A stretch of DNA of 7,695 nt from Acidobacteriota bacterium (GTDB lineage Bacteria > Acidobacteriota > Thermoanaerobaculia > Multivoradales > JAHEKO01): the NCBI GenBank assembly GCA_030610025.1, contig JAUWSP010000116.1, positions 1 to 7,695 of the forward strand. Reading direction: 5' to 3'. Below the pieces are notes generated by a model. That model was not told the DNA's origin and ran no database searches. It saw nothing but the letters and a program-made list of their open reading frames with translations. The translations under genes and the position numbers were made by a program. Below are positions 1 to 7,146 of the stretch, piece by piece (positions within the stretch are counted from its first letter, which is position 1; every line of letters starts with the position of its first letter).

Positions 1-883
1 AGATGACGTCGGAAATGGCTTCAGTCAGCAGGAGATAGCGTTCCTCGCTCTGGCGCAGCTGCTCCTCTGCAAGTTGCCGCTCGGAGATGTCACGCCCCAC
101 AGACTGGATCTCCACGAGAATTCCGTCCTCGTCGAAGATCCCTCGGTCGATCCACTCTTGCCAATGAACAGCTCCGTTGGGTCCGAGGACCCGGTGTTCG
201 TCCACGGCAGTCGGATTCGGTTTCGAGAGAGACGTGATCTTGGTACGCATACGATCCCGATCCTGCTCGTGGACTCGCTGAAAGAGGCTCGTGCCGAGGA
301 TGGCGTCCCTCGGCTGATCGAAGAAGCGGCAGTAGGCATCGTTGACGAATGTATGGGTGCCGTCCGGTAGCCACCGGACGATGAATTCAGTCTGGGTCTC
401 GATGAGGCTGCGATATCGGGCTTCGCTTTGTTGGAGGGCACGAATTGTGTGGCGTTGTTCGGTTACGTTGCTGCAGCTCACCGCCAGCGAGCTCAATCGT
501 TGCTCAGTGAGGACGGGGCCGACCCGCATTTCCAGCGTCCAGACCCGCCCGTTTTGAGCCCGGTACTCGACTTCACAACGATCTTGGATCTTGCGCTCGA
601 TAACCCTCTGAAGGCAATCGGTGAGATCCCGACGAAACCGGATCGGTAGGAGAGCCGAAAGCTGGTGGCCGACCATTTCCTCGATTGCGAGGTCGGGAAA
701 CGGTCGGTTGGCGACTACGATTCTGCCCTCCAGGTCCAGCAGCAAGAGGTAGTCGGGAGCGTGGTCGGCCAGATCTCGTTTCTGTTGATGGACCCAGTCC
801 GGGCGAGAGTCACTCGACCGGTGCGGTGCCCCGAGAGACGAGGCGCCAGACCAGGCGTTCGAGTTGGAGGTGCCGTTACTCAT
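1..883 (-). CDS. Multi-PAS-domain signalling protein (C-terminus beyond window)
   Basis: I translated this frame directly; it is open from the ATG at 883 to the window edge, giving 294 residues and no stop. Residues 1-30 are polar and probably disordered. A first PAS domain spans about 37-142 (core DYLLLLDLEGRIVVANR) and a second about 154-268 (FIVRWLPDGTHTFVNDAYC, closing with the PAC-type GRDISERQ). A short helical linker, LAEEQLRQSEERY, then leads into a third PAS domain at about 280. This helix-PAS-helix pattern is typical of sensor kinases, diguanylate cyclases and similar regulators. The output domain lies outside the window, so the enzymatic class is unknown. No transmembrane segment is visible, so the seen part should be cytosolic. 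No strong Shine-Dalgarno precedes the ATG, but no better start is evident. It lies downstream of arginase on the same strand after a 176-bp gap. Confidence 0.85.
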   Translation of the reverse strand, partial: MSNGTSNSNAWSGASSLGAPHRSSDSRPDWVHQQKRDLADHAPDYLLLLDLEGRIVVANRPFPDLAIEEMVGHQLSALLPIRFRRDLTDCLQRVIERKIQDRCEVEYRAQNGRVWTLEMRVGPVLTEQRLSSLAVSCSNVTEQRHTIRALQQSEARYRSLIETQTEFIVRWLPDGTHTFVNDAYCRFFDQPRDAILGTSLFQRVHEQDRDRMRTKITSLSKPNPTAVDEHRVLGPNGAVHWQEWIDRGIFDEDGILVEIQSVGRDISERQLAEEQLRQSEERYLLLTEAISDVI

Positions 884-969
884 GGTTGGCTCGCCGCGCA
901 CGTTCTTCCTGGTCCGGCCTTCTGTTCGCCGGGCAGCAGGCAGCACGCCGCTTCAGTGGTGTGTCTACC

Positions 970-985
970 ATGCCGTTCACGGCAT
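970..985. repeat. Inverted repeat, 7-bp arms, upstream of PAS gene
   Basis: ATGCCGT and ACGGCAT are perfect inverted arms separated by only 2 nt, about 86 bp upstream of the PAS gene start. There is no T-run after it on the leftward strand, so it does not look like an intrinsic terminator. Because the loop is so short, a dimeric regulator binding site is an alternative to an RNA hairpin. Function is unproven. Confidence 0.4.
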
Positions 986-1022
986 TGCTATGGACTGCTA
1001 GACAGCGTGTTGTGTCATGGGT

Positions 1023-1043
1023 GGAAGCGAGCCCTGGGCTTCC
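1023..1043 (-). terminator. Weak hairpin just downstream of arginase
   Basis: GGAAGC and GCTTCC form a 6-bp stem around a 9-nt loop, 16 nt past the arginase stop codon. The position fits the end of an arginase transcript, but there is no U-tract on the leftward strand, so this is at best a weak or factor-dependent terminator. It may be chance. Confidence 0.25.
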
Positions 1044-1059
1044 GCCCTGGCAGGCCAAA

Positions 1060-1950
1060 TCAGTAGATCGTCTGACCCAGCAAAGAACCTACGAGCTCGA
1101 CGCCGATCTTTGCCGTACGGTTGCGGTCATCGAGAATCGGATTGATTTCGACCAGATCTACCGAGCCGACGCTCGCACTGGCTGCGATGAGCTCCAAGAG
1201 GACATGCGCTTCGCGGTACGTCAGGCCCCCGGGCACAGGTGTTCCGACGCCGGGCGCCTCGCTGGGGTCGAGGCTGTCCATGTCCAGGCTGACGTGGATC
1301 TTCGGAAGGTGAGCCAGGCTTTGGATGGCCTGCTTGGCCACCCGCCCGATTCCCTGCTCGTCGATCTCGCGCATTGTGAAGACCGTAACCCCGCTAGCGC
1401 GGAGTAACGATCGTTCCTCGGGGTCCAGGCTGCGGAGCCCGATCAGGGTCACGTCACGGGCAGGGACTTTCGGGCCGGGCCTGCCAATGTCGATGAGATG
1501 GCGGGCGCCCTGACCGGTGATCGCCGCCAGCGGCATGCCGTGGAGGTTGCCGGTGGGTGAGGTGGCCGGTGTGTTGAAATCGGCATGCGCGTCGATCCAG
1601 AGGACGCCAACCGGATCGGCCTCGGTGGCAGCCGCTACCGTACCGAGGGCGATGGAGTGGTCGCCACCGAGGAAGACTGGAATCTCGCCATCGGCAATGG
1701 CCTCCAAACCGGCTTCGTAGACTGCCGCGCAAGCTTCCACGACTGCGGGAAGAAACGCCATGCCACCCTCGGCCGGCAGTTCGTCACGCACGGGGATCTC
1801 CACGTTCCCGCAATCTCGAACACTGCATCCGACCTGGCGCAAGTGGTCGTCCAGGCCCGCATAGCGCAAGGCGCTGGGGCCCATGTCCACGCCTCGTCGA
1901 GACTGCCCTAGATCCAGGGGTACTCCCACGATTCTGACGGCTTTACTCAA
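1060..1950 (-). CDS. rocF: Arginase (Mn2+-dependent, ureohydrolase family)
   Basis: The enzyme hydrolyses L-arginine to L-ornithine and urea in the cytosol, feeding arginine catabolism or ornithine-dependent pathways. The 296-residue product has the usual length. It opens with the arginase signature [17 protein letters not shown] (9-25). Manganese ligands are all present: H98 in GGDHS, D120/H122/D124 in DAHAD, and D223/D225 in [10 protein letters not shown]126, H137 (TGNLHG) and E268 (LVEINP) match substrate-binding or catalytic positions. The segment after D228, [13 protein letters not shown], and the ending [20 protein letters not shown] favour arginase over agmatinase or formimidoylglutamase. 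The start is TTG at 1950, supported by GGGAG 6 nt upstream. It is the third leftward gene after the kinase and ABM genes, 131 bp behind the latter, so cotranscription is possible but not shown. Substrate choice is inferred from motifs. Confidence 0.93.
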   Translation of the reverse strand: MSKAVRIVGVPLDLGQSRRGVDMGPSALRYAGLDDHLRQVGCSVRDCGNVEIPVRDELPAEGGMAFLPAVVEACAAVYEAGLEAIADGEIPVFLGGDHSIALGTVAAATEADPVGVLWIDAHADFNTPATSPTGNLHGMPLAAITGQGARHLIDIGRPGPKVPARDVTLIGLRSLDPEERSLLRASGVTVFTMREIDEQGIGRVAKQAIQSLAHLPKIHVSLDMDSLDPSEAPGVGTPVPGGLTYREAHVLLELIAASASVGSVDLVEINPILDDRNRTAKIGVELVGSLLGQTIY

Positions 1951-2081
1951 TCTGATCTCCCGGTTCCGTAGGTCTTGGTTGACTCGGGTCTGACCGGCTG
2001 GTCTTCAAGAGAGGTGATGCCCGTGCCGCGTAGGGTCTTGCAAGAGGGTAGCGCTCGAACAAGGACCGTCGGTTCCGGTGA
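1951..2081. other. Spacer between ABM-fold gene and arginase
   Basis: This 131-bp spacer carries the arginase ribosome binding site (GGGAG on the leftward strand, 1961-1957). It also contains a 10-bp perfect palindrome, TCTTGCAAGA (2036-2045), and a weak 4-bp-stem repeat, GACC/GGTC (1992-2003). No U-tract terminator and no convincing promoter is seen. Whether arginase has its own promoter here is open. Confidence 0.5.
1957..1961 (-). promoter_or_regulatory. Ribosome binding site that fixes the TTG start of arginase
   Basis: On the leftward strand GGGAG ends 6 nt before TTG at 1950. This spacing supports the TTG start, which also places the conserved [11 protein letters not shown] stretch right at the N-terminus as usual for arginases. 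Confidence 0.7.
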
Positions 2082-2822
2082 TCAGAGCTTCTCGCCGACG
2101 ATCTGCTTGTATCCCCTGACTGGGGGGCTGGTTGTGGTGCCTACCGGGCCGACACTCACCTTCCACCGGGTGGACCCTTCGAGCGTGTCTCTCAACTGCC
2201 TTGTCAGATCATCGAAGGTGCCACTCATCTCGTAGCGGATGGCATCTTCTTCGCGATTCCAGATGGACACGGACAGGGCCTGATCTGGGTCGTGCAGGGC
2301 CTCTACCAGAAAGGCGGTGTGGCAGCCCTGGGTGGTACGTAGAGTCGGTAGGACGGTGGAGTTGTAGAGGTCGATCAAGTCGTCCCATTTCTCTGGCTTG
2401 ACCCTTACAGAGACAATCCTCAAGTAGAGTCGTGCTGGCAGATCGGAACCGCCCAGATCCTCATCACCGGCCTCGACAGTAAAGGCGTCTCCAATCGTTT
2501 CCTGCCGAGATCCGCGAGGCTCGGTAGCCAAGGTGTCGTCAGCCAGTCGGACGCTCCAATCAGCAGAGGCCGAAATGAGTTTGGCGCCCTCTTCGAGGAG
2601 CTCCAGATAGGCGGCGCTCTGCTCGTATCGATCGGCCTCCTCGGGGCTGTCCCAAAGTGTCATGGAGATGCACTCCGCGGCTTTGGAAGTAGCCTGGAGC
2701 AAACTGGCGAATCGACAGGCGCTGTGTTGCTGGAGCAGTGGCAGGACTTCCTGCTGGTAGAACTCCTGAACGATTCGGAGGTCGGTACTCCTGGTGGCGA
2801 GCTTGAGGAAACGAAGGTACAC
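2082..2822 (-). CDS. Tandem ABM-fold (dimeric alpha/beta barrel) protein
   Basis: The 246-residue product contains two copies of a roughly 85-residue unit, at about 2-82 and 131-214. Each copy starts with a YLR strand, continues with a helix ending VLP-L, and has a later strand, SMTLWDSPEEADRYE in the first and SVSIWNREEDAIRYE in the second. This pattern fits the antibiotic biosynthesis monooxygenase/ferredoxin-like barrel fold, with the two halves probably forming an intramolecular pseudo-dimer. A polar, acidic linker (about 95-130) joins them. Proteins of this fold include small oxygenases, haem-degrading enzymes and non-catalytic regulators; no catalytic residue can be named, so I do not call it a monooxygenase. 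The start is GTG at 2822, with only a weak purine run upstream. It begins 12 nt after the kinase stop, implying coupled expression and suggesting a shared role with the kinase. Confidence 0.8.
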   Translation of the reverse strand: MYLRFLKLATRSTDLRIVQEFYQQEVLPLLQQHSACRFASLLQATSKAAECISMTLWDSPEEADRYEQSAAYLELLEEGAKLISASADWSVRLADDTLATEPRGSRQETIGDAFTVEAGDEDLGGSDLPARLYLRIVSVRVKPEKWDDLIDLYNSTVLPTLRTTQGCHTAFLVEALHDPDQALSVSIWNREEDAIRYEMSGTFDDLTRQLRDTLEGSTRWKVSVGPVGTTTSPPVRGYKQIVGEKL

Positions 2823-2834
2823 GGTGAGCTCTCT

Positions 2835-3281
2835 CTACTGTTTTCGCATCCAGATCTCGGTGCCGCCTTTCTCGTAGTGCACCTCGTCCATGAGTTGGTT
2901 GATGAGGTAGATCCCCCGCCCACCTTCGGCGTAGAGATTCTCGCCTGACACCGGGCTGGGAATATCCTTGGGGTCGAAGCCTGGACCCGGATCGCGAATG
3001 ATAATCAGCATGCCCCTCGCCTCGTCACATGCGACACAGACCTGGACGTTGCGGGACGGGTCCTCCTCACAACCATGCACGACAGCGTTTGCCAGTGCCT
3101 CCTGCAGGGCCAGCTCGATCTCGTTCCCCTTGCCCTTGGCACAGTGCATGTCCTGAACGACCGCCATGATCCGATCGACAGCCGGCGTAACTTCCGCTAC
3201 GGAGCCCTGAATGGTCATGTTGAGACGGAGGATGAGCTTGTTGGAGTCGAACTCACAGCTGGATATTGGATCACTTGGCAT
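2835..3281 (-). CDS. RsbW/SpoIIAB-type ATP-binding protein (putative anti-sigma factor kinase)
   Basis: The 148-residue protein is a stand-alone GHKL ATPase domain of the HATPase_c_2 type. The N-box is ELALQEALANAVVHG, with E61 and N65 matching the Mg-ATP residues of SpoIIAB-like kinases. The G1 box is DPGPGFDP (97-104) and the G2 box is GGRGIYLI (120-127). There is no dimerisation/phosphoacceptor His domain, so it is not a two-component kinase. Family members bind a sigma factor and phosphorylate a STAS-domain antagonist. No STAS protein or PP2C phosphatase lies in the window. A longer reading from ATG 3329 would add 16 residues, but that ATG has no Shine-Dalgarno, whereas ATG 3281 has GGAGG 5 nt upstream and is preferred. 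The gene leads a tight pair with the ABM-fold gene and is divergent from a sigma factor gene. Its actual partner is inferred, not shown. Confidence 0.88.
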   Translation of the reverse strand: MPSDPISSCEFDSNKLILRLNMTIQGSVAEVTPAVDRIMAVVQDMHCAKGKGNEIELALQEALANAVVHGCEEDPSRNVQVCVACDEARGMLIIIRDPGPGFDPKDIPSPVSGENLYAEGGRGIYLINQLMDEVHYEKGGTEIWMRKQ

Positions 3282-3286
3282 GGCTG

Positions 3287-3291
3287 CCTCC
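3287..3291 (-). promoter_or_regulatory. Ribosome binding site deciding the kinase start
   Basis: GGAGG on the leftward strand lies 5 nt before the ATG at 3281. The alternative upstream ATG at 3329 is preceded by a pyrimidine-rich stretch with no comparable site, so the shorter product is favoured. Confidence 0.75.
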
Positions 3292-3556
3292 ACACCGGCT
3301 CTTCGCCTTGAAGCACGGGAAAAGTCCATTATCGCACGAAGGGGGATGAGGGCACCGATCGGTTCTTGGGAGCGGACGATCTTGGCTACAGTCTGGTCTC
3401 TGCAGGGTGCCCGTCAATTGGGCTGCACGCGAGCTCGAGACTGGATTCGCAGTGGGCTCAGGAATCATGCGGGTTGGGAGGGCTCAAGAAGAGCCAAAGC
3501 GCGATCAGCGCCAAGCACTGTCTGGACGGGAAGAGCCTCGAGAACCGGATCGGTGG

Positions 3557-3577
3557 GCTTCTCCGAGTCGGCGAAGC
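3557..3577. repeat. 21-bp near-perfect palindrome upstream of sigma gene
   Basis: The left arm GCTTC-N-CCGA mirrors the right arm TCGG-N-GAAGC around a single central base, so 9 of 10 base pairs match. The symmetry and length suit an operator for a dimeric regulator. It lies about 190 bp upstream of the sigma GTG and about 275 bp upstream of the kinase start. Function is inferred. Confidence 0.5.
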
Positions 3578-3594
3578 GGAATTTTCCGCCTTCG
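3572..3594. repeat. Hairpin-forming inverted repeat overlapping the 21-bp palindrome
   Basis: CGAA+GCGGAA pairs with TTCCGC+TTCG, a 10-bp stem with one bulged C (3590) and a minimal TT loop. It shares the GAAGC arm with the upstream palindrome, so the two structures could not form at once in RNA. The rightward strand has an A-run after it, not a T-run, so it is not an intrinsic terminator for that direction. Confidence 0.45.
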
Positions 3595-3747
3595 AAAAAC
3601 GTCATAAGTAGATAGGGGCACCCAGTGGGTGAGGCTCGAGGCGCAGGGTAGCCCACGGGATGGGCGCCAGTCTGCGCTTCCAGGAGAGTCGAATCGACGT
3701 CGGCCACAGTCCACTGAGATCTGTTGGGTCGTGAGGGAGCTCGCTCG

Positions 3748-3757
3748 AAGGAGGTGA
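3748..3757 (+). promoter_or_regulatory. Strong Shine-Dalgarno of the sigma factor gene
   Basis: AAGGAGGTGA is a full-length match to the anti-Shine-Dalgarno sequence, ending 7 nt before GTG at 3765. It fixes the GTG start and predicts efficient translation, the strongest such site in the window. Confidence 0.85.
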
Positions 3758-3764
3758 CCTGCCA

Positions 3765-5405
3765 GTGGAACCGGGTGGAATTCGGGACAGAGTGGTAGCA
3801 AGAGCCCTGCTGAGCTCGCCCGGCTCGGGTGACGAACAAGACTCCTACGAACGCCACAGACTCAGCGGACAGGCTTCCTGCTTCACCCTGGAAGCAGACA
3901 AAAGCCTGGCGAACCCCGATCAGGCGCGCACCGCGCCGGATGGAAGGGCTGATGATGCAGGTGCTGCGGATCCCATTCGAATGTATCTCCAGGAGATGAG
4001 CCTGGTCCCTCTCCTGGATCGGGAAGGGGAGGTAGCGATCGCTCAGCGCATCGAAGAGGGAGAGCGACTGCTCTTCGGCGGCCTGGTTTCGAATTTGTTC
4101 CTGGCCGAACGCCTGCTGACGACCTACTTCCTGGCGTCTAACGGTGAGCCTGCAGGAAAGAGGGGACTGGAGGAGCCTCTCGGTACCTCCGCGAAGGTAC
4201 CGGCACTGCCTGCCGTGCGGCGCTTGATGCCCTACTTGAGTCGTGTCGCCGAGGCCGAAGAGTCGATTGGCAGGCTCCGTCTTCAGCAGGAGAGCGGTCC
4301 TGGAGGCGGTGCGAGATTCGATGAGCTGGAACGTGAGGTCGATCGGCTGGCGGCCAGGACGGCCGCGCAGATCCACCGGATTGATCTTGATGTCAAGGCG
4401 ATGGGCGGTCTGCGTGAGCTGCTCGACGCTATCCATGCCGAGTACCGCCGCTGCGAGCTGGGTATTCACCGGGCAGCGAAGGCGCGACGAACTGAAGCGA
4501 GCAAACATCTTCAGGCTCTTCATCGGCGTCGTGTCGCCAGGTATCGCCGTCACCGAAGCGAGCTGGATCAGCGGTTCGGTTCGAATGCGGAGGAGATCAA
4601 GAGGATCGTAGATCAGGTTCGCAAGGGCGCGGATATCGCGGACGAGGCGAGAGAGGCCCTGATCGTGGCCAATTTGCGGCTCGTCGTCTCGGTTGCCAAG
4701 AAGTACACGCGGCGCGGACTGAGCTTTCTCGATTTGATCCAGGAAGGGAACCTCGGCCTATTGAGAGCTGTTGCGAAGTTCGAGTACCGCAGGGGGTACA
4801 AATTTTCGACCTATGCCCATTGGTGGATCCGTCAAGCCATCACCCGAGCCTTGGCGGACCAGTCTCGAACCGTGAGAATTCCGGTTCACATGATCGAGAC
4901 ACTCCACCAGTTGAGGTACGCCGAGCGCTATCTTGTCCAGGAGGTGGGGCGAGAGCCGACAATAGAGGCACTTTCCGAGGAGATGTGTCTGCCGATCGCC
5001 AAGGTGAGAATGCTCCGCAAGGTGGCGCAGCAGCCGATCTCCATGGAGACTCCGGTAGGCGATGATGAGGACTCGCAGTTTGGAGATTTCTTGGAGGATC
5101 GTTCTGCGAGATCGCCACTGGAGAGCGCCATAACGACTCGGCTCCGTGAGCAGACAGCCGAAGCCTTGAGAATGCTGAGCCCACGTGAAGAAACAGTGCT
5201 GCGAATGCGATTCGGGGTCGGGGGTACCGATACCTACACCCTGGCCGAGGCCGGACGTCGATTCGATATCACTCGGGAGCGTGTGCGACAGATCGAAGCA
5301 CAGGCGTTGGGTAAGCTCAACCGGGATCAGCGGGCGGCCAAGCTGAGGCAGTTCGTTGCTGGCTCCTATTCGAATCGAGGTGCTGATAGAGAGGCCCGTC
5401 GGTGA
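3765..5405 (+). CDS. Sigma-70 family RNA polymerase sigma factor (RpoD-like, group 1/2)
   Basis: The 546-residue product recruits RNA polymerase core to promoters. Residues 1-68 are polar and show no recognisable region 1.1. Region 1.2 starts at D69 ([10 protein letters not shown], then [19 protein letters not shown]). A long charged non-conserved insert fills about 105-285. Region 2 runs from about 296 ([19 protein letters not shown]) through [14 protein letters not shown] to the -10-reading [19 protein letters not shown] from 345 and the following [13 protein letters not shown]. Region 3 includes [10 protein letters not shown] and the finger-like [18 protein letters not shown]. Region 4 has [10 protein letters not shown] and the -35-reading helix [13 protein letters not shown] from 503. 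Whether it is the housekeeping factor or a second RpoD-like factor cannot be decided; loss of region 1.1 and H352 where RpoD has Thr favour an alternative factor. Its last 89 bp overlap the convergent elp3 gene, and it is divergent from an RsbW-type kinase. Confidence 0.93.
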   Translation: MEPGGIRDRVVARALLSSPGSGDEQDSYERHRLSGQASCFTLEADKSLANPDQARTAPDGRADDAGAADPIRMYLQEMSLVPLLDREGEVAIAQRIEEGERLLFGGLVSNLFLAERLLTTYFLASNGEPAGKRGLEEPLGTSAKVPALPAVRRLMPYLSRVAEAEESIGRLRLQQESGPGGGARFDELEREVDRLAARTAAQIHRIDLDVKAMGGLRELLDAIHAEYRRCELGIHRAAKARRTEASKHLQALHRRRVARYRRHRSELDQRFGSNAEEIKRIVDQVRKGADIADEAREALIVANLRLVVSVAKKYTRRGLSFLDLIQEGNLGLLRAVAKFEYRRGYKFSTYAHWWIRQAITRALADQSRTVRIPVHMIETLHQLRYAERYLVQEVGREPTIEALSEEMCLPIAKVRMLRKVAQQPISMETPVGDDEDSQFGDFLEDRSARSPLESAITTRLREQTAEALRMLSPREETVLRMRFGVGGTDTYTLAEAGRRFDITRERVRQIEAQALGKLNRDQRAAKLRQFVAGSYSNRGADREARR

Positions 5406-7146
5406 ACCCCAACTTCCGGTAGTAGGGCCTTGTACCGACCGCAGAGATCACCGACAGGTTCGGGTAGCCGGCCTCAGCTGCTATCCCTGTGGCGCGCGAG
5501 ATGAGATCCCGACCGAGGCCGAGGTGTTGGGATCGGACGCCCTCCTTCTGTCCGATGGCCGCTAGATGGCCGTAAACGTGAACCTCCCGAATCATCGCGC
5601 TATCTGCGATCTCGGGGATCGGTACCGGCTGTTGCGGCAGGCAGAGGCGAAGAAAGGCGGCGATCCGGTCTTCTGGGGTGACGAATTGAAGAAAGACCTC
5701 GCGACCGATGCTCGTGTCGTACTCCAGGCGACGCAAAGTCAGGCTGTTGGGGTCGATGGCTCGGTGGCGAATCTCCCGGGCGCGGATATCTCGACTCTCG
5801 AGGCCACGAGCTCGGATCTGTTCTTCGGCGACCTCGCGGAGGTTGGTCACCTTGTTGCCGATCACGATGTCGGTACCGGGGATGTCGCGGATGACCCGGG
5901 TGATGCGGCAGTACTCAGGGGTCCGCGTCAGACATTCGGTCAGCACCCATGTGAGCTCACCTTTCGAGTAGGGGAGCCACTGACGCCGCTCGTAGTACCC
6001 CATCAACTCGGCGCTCTCGACCAGACTGCAGGGGTAGATCTTGAGCTCATCCGGCCTGAAATCGGGGTCTCCGAAGAGTCGTTCGGAGTACTCGACGTCG
6101 CGCTCGGGTGAAGATCCGAACAGATTCGGCATCCAGTGAGCGTGAATCTTGAATCCTGCCTGCCTCAGCAGTGTCATCGCTTTGCGTATGTCCGCCACAT
6201 CGTGGCCTCGCCGGTTGAGGCTGAGGATCCGATCGGAAAGGCTCTGAATGCCGATCTGTACCTTGGTAGCGCCGAGCCGTCGGATGCGCAGGACTTCCTC
6301 GAGCTCGAGGTTGTCAGGGCGGGTCTCGACGACCAGGCCGACACACCTCGCGAAGGCCGATTCGTTGCGGCCATGGGCTCGCTCCAGGGATGCCCAGTCA
6401 GATTCCTCGAGGTTCGAGGTGGCGGCTGGGTCGAGTCGTCCCAGGGCCTGGGAGACAATCCGGTTGTAGGAGCGTGTCATTCGGCGGCCATCGACGCGAG
6501 CGTTGGTCCTGCGAAAGTCGTAGGCCTCCTCTGGCCTTGGCGCGTAGGGCGTGCGAGTCTCTGGTGAGAACTCGTTCAGGGCGTCGAAACAGCGTTTCAT
6601 AAACCAGATCTGGTAGGCCTCTGGATAGGAAGACCAGGTGCCTCCCAACACGATAACCTCGGCTTTGTCCACAGGGTGGCCCGTGTTGTGGTAGGTCAGG
6701 AGGCGTGACAAGCTCTGATTGAAGGGGTCGAACTGGTGCTGGGCGGCACGCTGGGCTCCAGGCTCGTCCGACAGGTAGCTCTTGGGCATTCGCACATCAC
6801 TCGGGCAGAAGATGCACTTTCCGGGGCACGGGTACGGCTTGGTCAAGACAGCTACCGGAGCTACGCCACTTTGGGTGCGTACCGGCTTCATCCGGAGCTT
6901 CTCGAGGAAAGGGAGCTCATCCAGCCCCCAATCGAGCTTACGATTCAGGTATCGGAAACCCTGGATGATCTCGCTCTTGGAGAAGAATCCCGAGCCGTCC
7001 TTCGGGTGTCGCCGTAGGACGGATTGGTAGCCGGCCTGGTCGAAAGTCGGCAGGTCTTCGATCTCGGCAATGAGGGCGAGGAGCTGCTCTTCGTAGGTTT
7101 CGGGGGTGAATTGAAAGCTGGATTCCTGCACTTCTTTTCCCACCAT
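5317..7146 (-). CDS. elp3: Elp3: radical SAM/GNAT tRNA U34 carboxymethyl-modifying enzyme
   Basis: Elp3 uses a 4Fe-4S radical SAM centre and acetyl-CoA to install a carboxymethyl-type group at C5 of wobble uridine 34 in tRNA. From ATG 7146 the product is 609 residues. An N-terminal tRNA-binding segment ([14 protein letters not shown] to [13 protein letters not shown]) leads to [20 protein letters not shown] and the cluster motif C107-x3-C111-x2-C114 ([10 protein letters not shown]). Then come [49 protein letters not shown] and [11 protein letters not shown], all typical of Elp3. The C-terminal GNAT domain starts near IREVHVYG, with the acetyl-CoA loop QHLGLGRDL and the closing [12 protein letters not shown]. 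An in-frame TTG at 7182 would add 12 residues; neither start has a strong Shine-Dalgarno, so the ATG is chosen. A 19-residue tail beyond the conserved end overlaps the sigma gene. No other Elongator subunit is visible, as usual for bacterial and archaeal Elp3. Confidence 0.95.
   Translation of the reverse strand: MVGKEVQESSFQFTPETYEEQLLALIAEIEDLPTFDQAGYQSVLRRHPKDGSGFFSKSEIIQGFRYLNRKLDWGLDELPFLEKLRMKPVRTQSGVAPVAVLTKPYPCPGKCIFCPSDVRMPKSYLSDEPGAQRAAQHQFDPFNQSLSRLLTYHNTGHPVDKAEVIVLGGTWSSYPEAYQIWFMKRCFDALNEFSPETRTPYAPRPEEAYDFRRTNARVDGRRMTRSYNRIVSQALGRLDPAATSNLEESDWASLERAHGRNESAFARCVGLVVETRPDNLELEEVLRIRRLGATKVQIGIQSLSDRILSLNRRGHDVADIRKAMTLLRQAGFKIHAHWMPNLFGSSPERDVEYSERLFGDPDFRPDELKIYPCSLVESAELMGYYERRQWLPYSKGELTWVLTECLTRTPEYCRITRVIRDIPGTDIVIGNKVTNLREVAEEQIRARGLESRDIRAREIRHRAIDPNSLTLRRLEYDTSIGREVFLQFVTPEDRIAAFLRLCLPQQPVPIPEIADSAMIREVHVYGHLAAIGQKEGVRSQHLGLGRDLISRATGIAAEAGYPNLSVISAVGTRPYYRKLGFTDGPLYQHLDSNRSQQRTASAWPPADPG

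Larger units (their letters stand above)
884..1059. other. Intergenic region between arginase and PAS gene
   Basis: This 176-bp gap holds no convincing gene. A short leftward frame (1058-876) would end inside the PAS start region and looks like a chance ORF. Two inverted repeats are present, at 970-985 and 1023-1043, and are listed separately. I found no clear -35/-10 promoter pair for the PAS gene by eye. Confidence 0.6.
3282..3764. other. Divergent intergenic region between kinase and sigma factor genes
   Basis: This 483-bp stretch separates two divergently transcribed regulatory genes and should hold both promoters, although I could not identify a convincing -35/-10 pair on either strand. 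It is rich in inverted repeats: a 21-bp near-palindrome (3557-3577), an overlapping hairpin (3572-3594), CACCC/GGGTG (3619-3631), GCCCA/TGGGC (3651-3665) and GTCGA/TCGAC (3688-3698). A 46-codon leftward reading frame (3605-3465, starting MTFFEGGKFRFAD) is possible but has no Shine-Dalgarno and is not called as a gene. Rightward frames here read like non-coding sequence. Confidence 0.55.

Noticed and set aside
25..441. Leftward frame of 138 codons in the PAS region
   Set aside because: It is in the wrong frame; the adjacent frame gives an unbroken PAS protein with clear PAS/PAC motifs.
685..1407. Rightward reading frame of 240 codons
   Set aside because: It crosses the PAS gene, the intergenic gap and the arginase gene on the opposite strand, has Arg/Ser-rich composition typical of shadow frames, and no domain.
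2082..2822. Naming the ABM-fold gene an antibiotic biosynthesis monooxygenase
   Set aside because: The fold name does not prove catalysis; no biosynthetic genes or catalytic residues are visible.
3282..3329. Longer N-terminus for the kinase from ATG 3329
   Set aside because: No Shine-Dalgarno precedes it, the added residues are basic and unlike the family, and ATG 3281 has GGAGG at ideal spacing.
3381..3420. TTGACG on the leftward strand as a -35 element for the kinase
   Set aside because: No acceptable -10 element lies at 16-18 nt spacing.
3465..4553. Long leftward reading frame of 362 codons opposite the sigma gene
   Set aside because: It lies mostly antisense to a strongly supported sigma factor and its translation has no recognisable domain; it is a shadow frame. 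Only its last 46 codons fall outside the sigma gene and are mentioned separately.
5566..6111. Rightward reading frame of 181 codons inside elp3
   Set aside because: It is antisense to conserved Elp3 sequence; no Shine-Dalgarno or family motif supports it.
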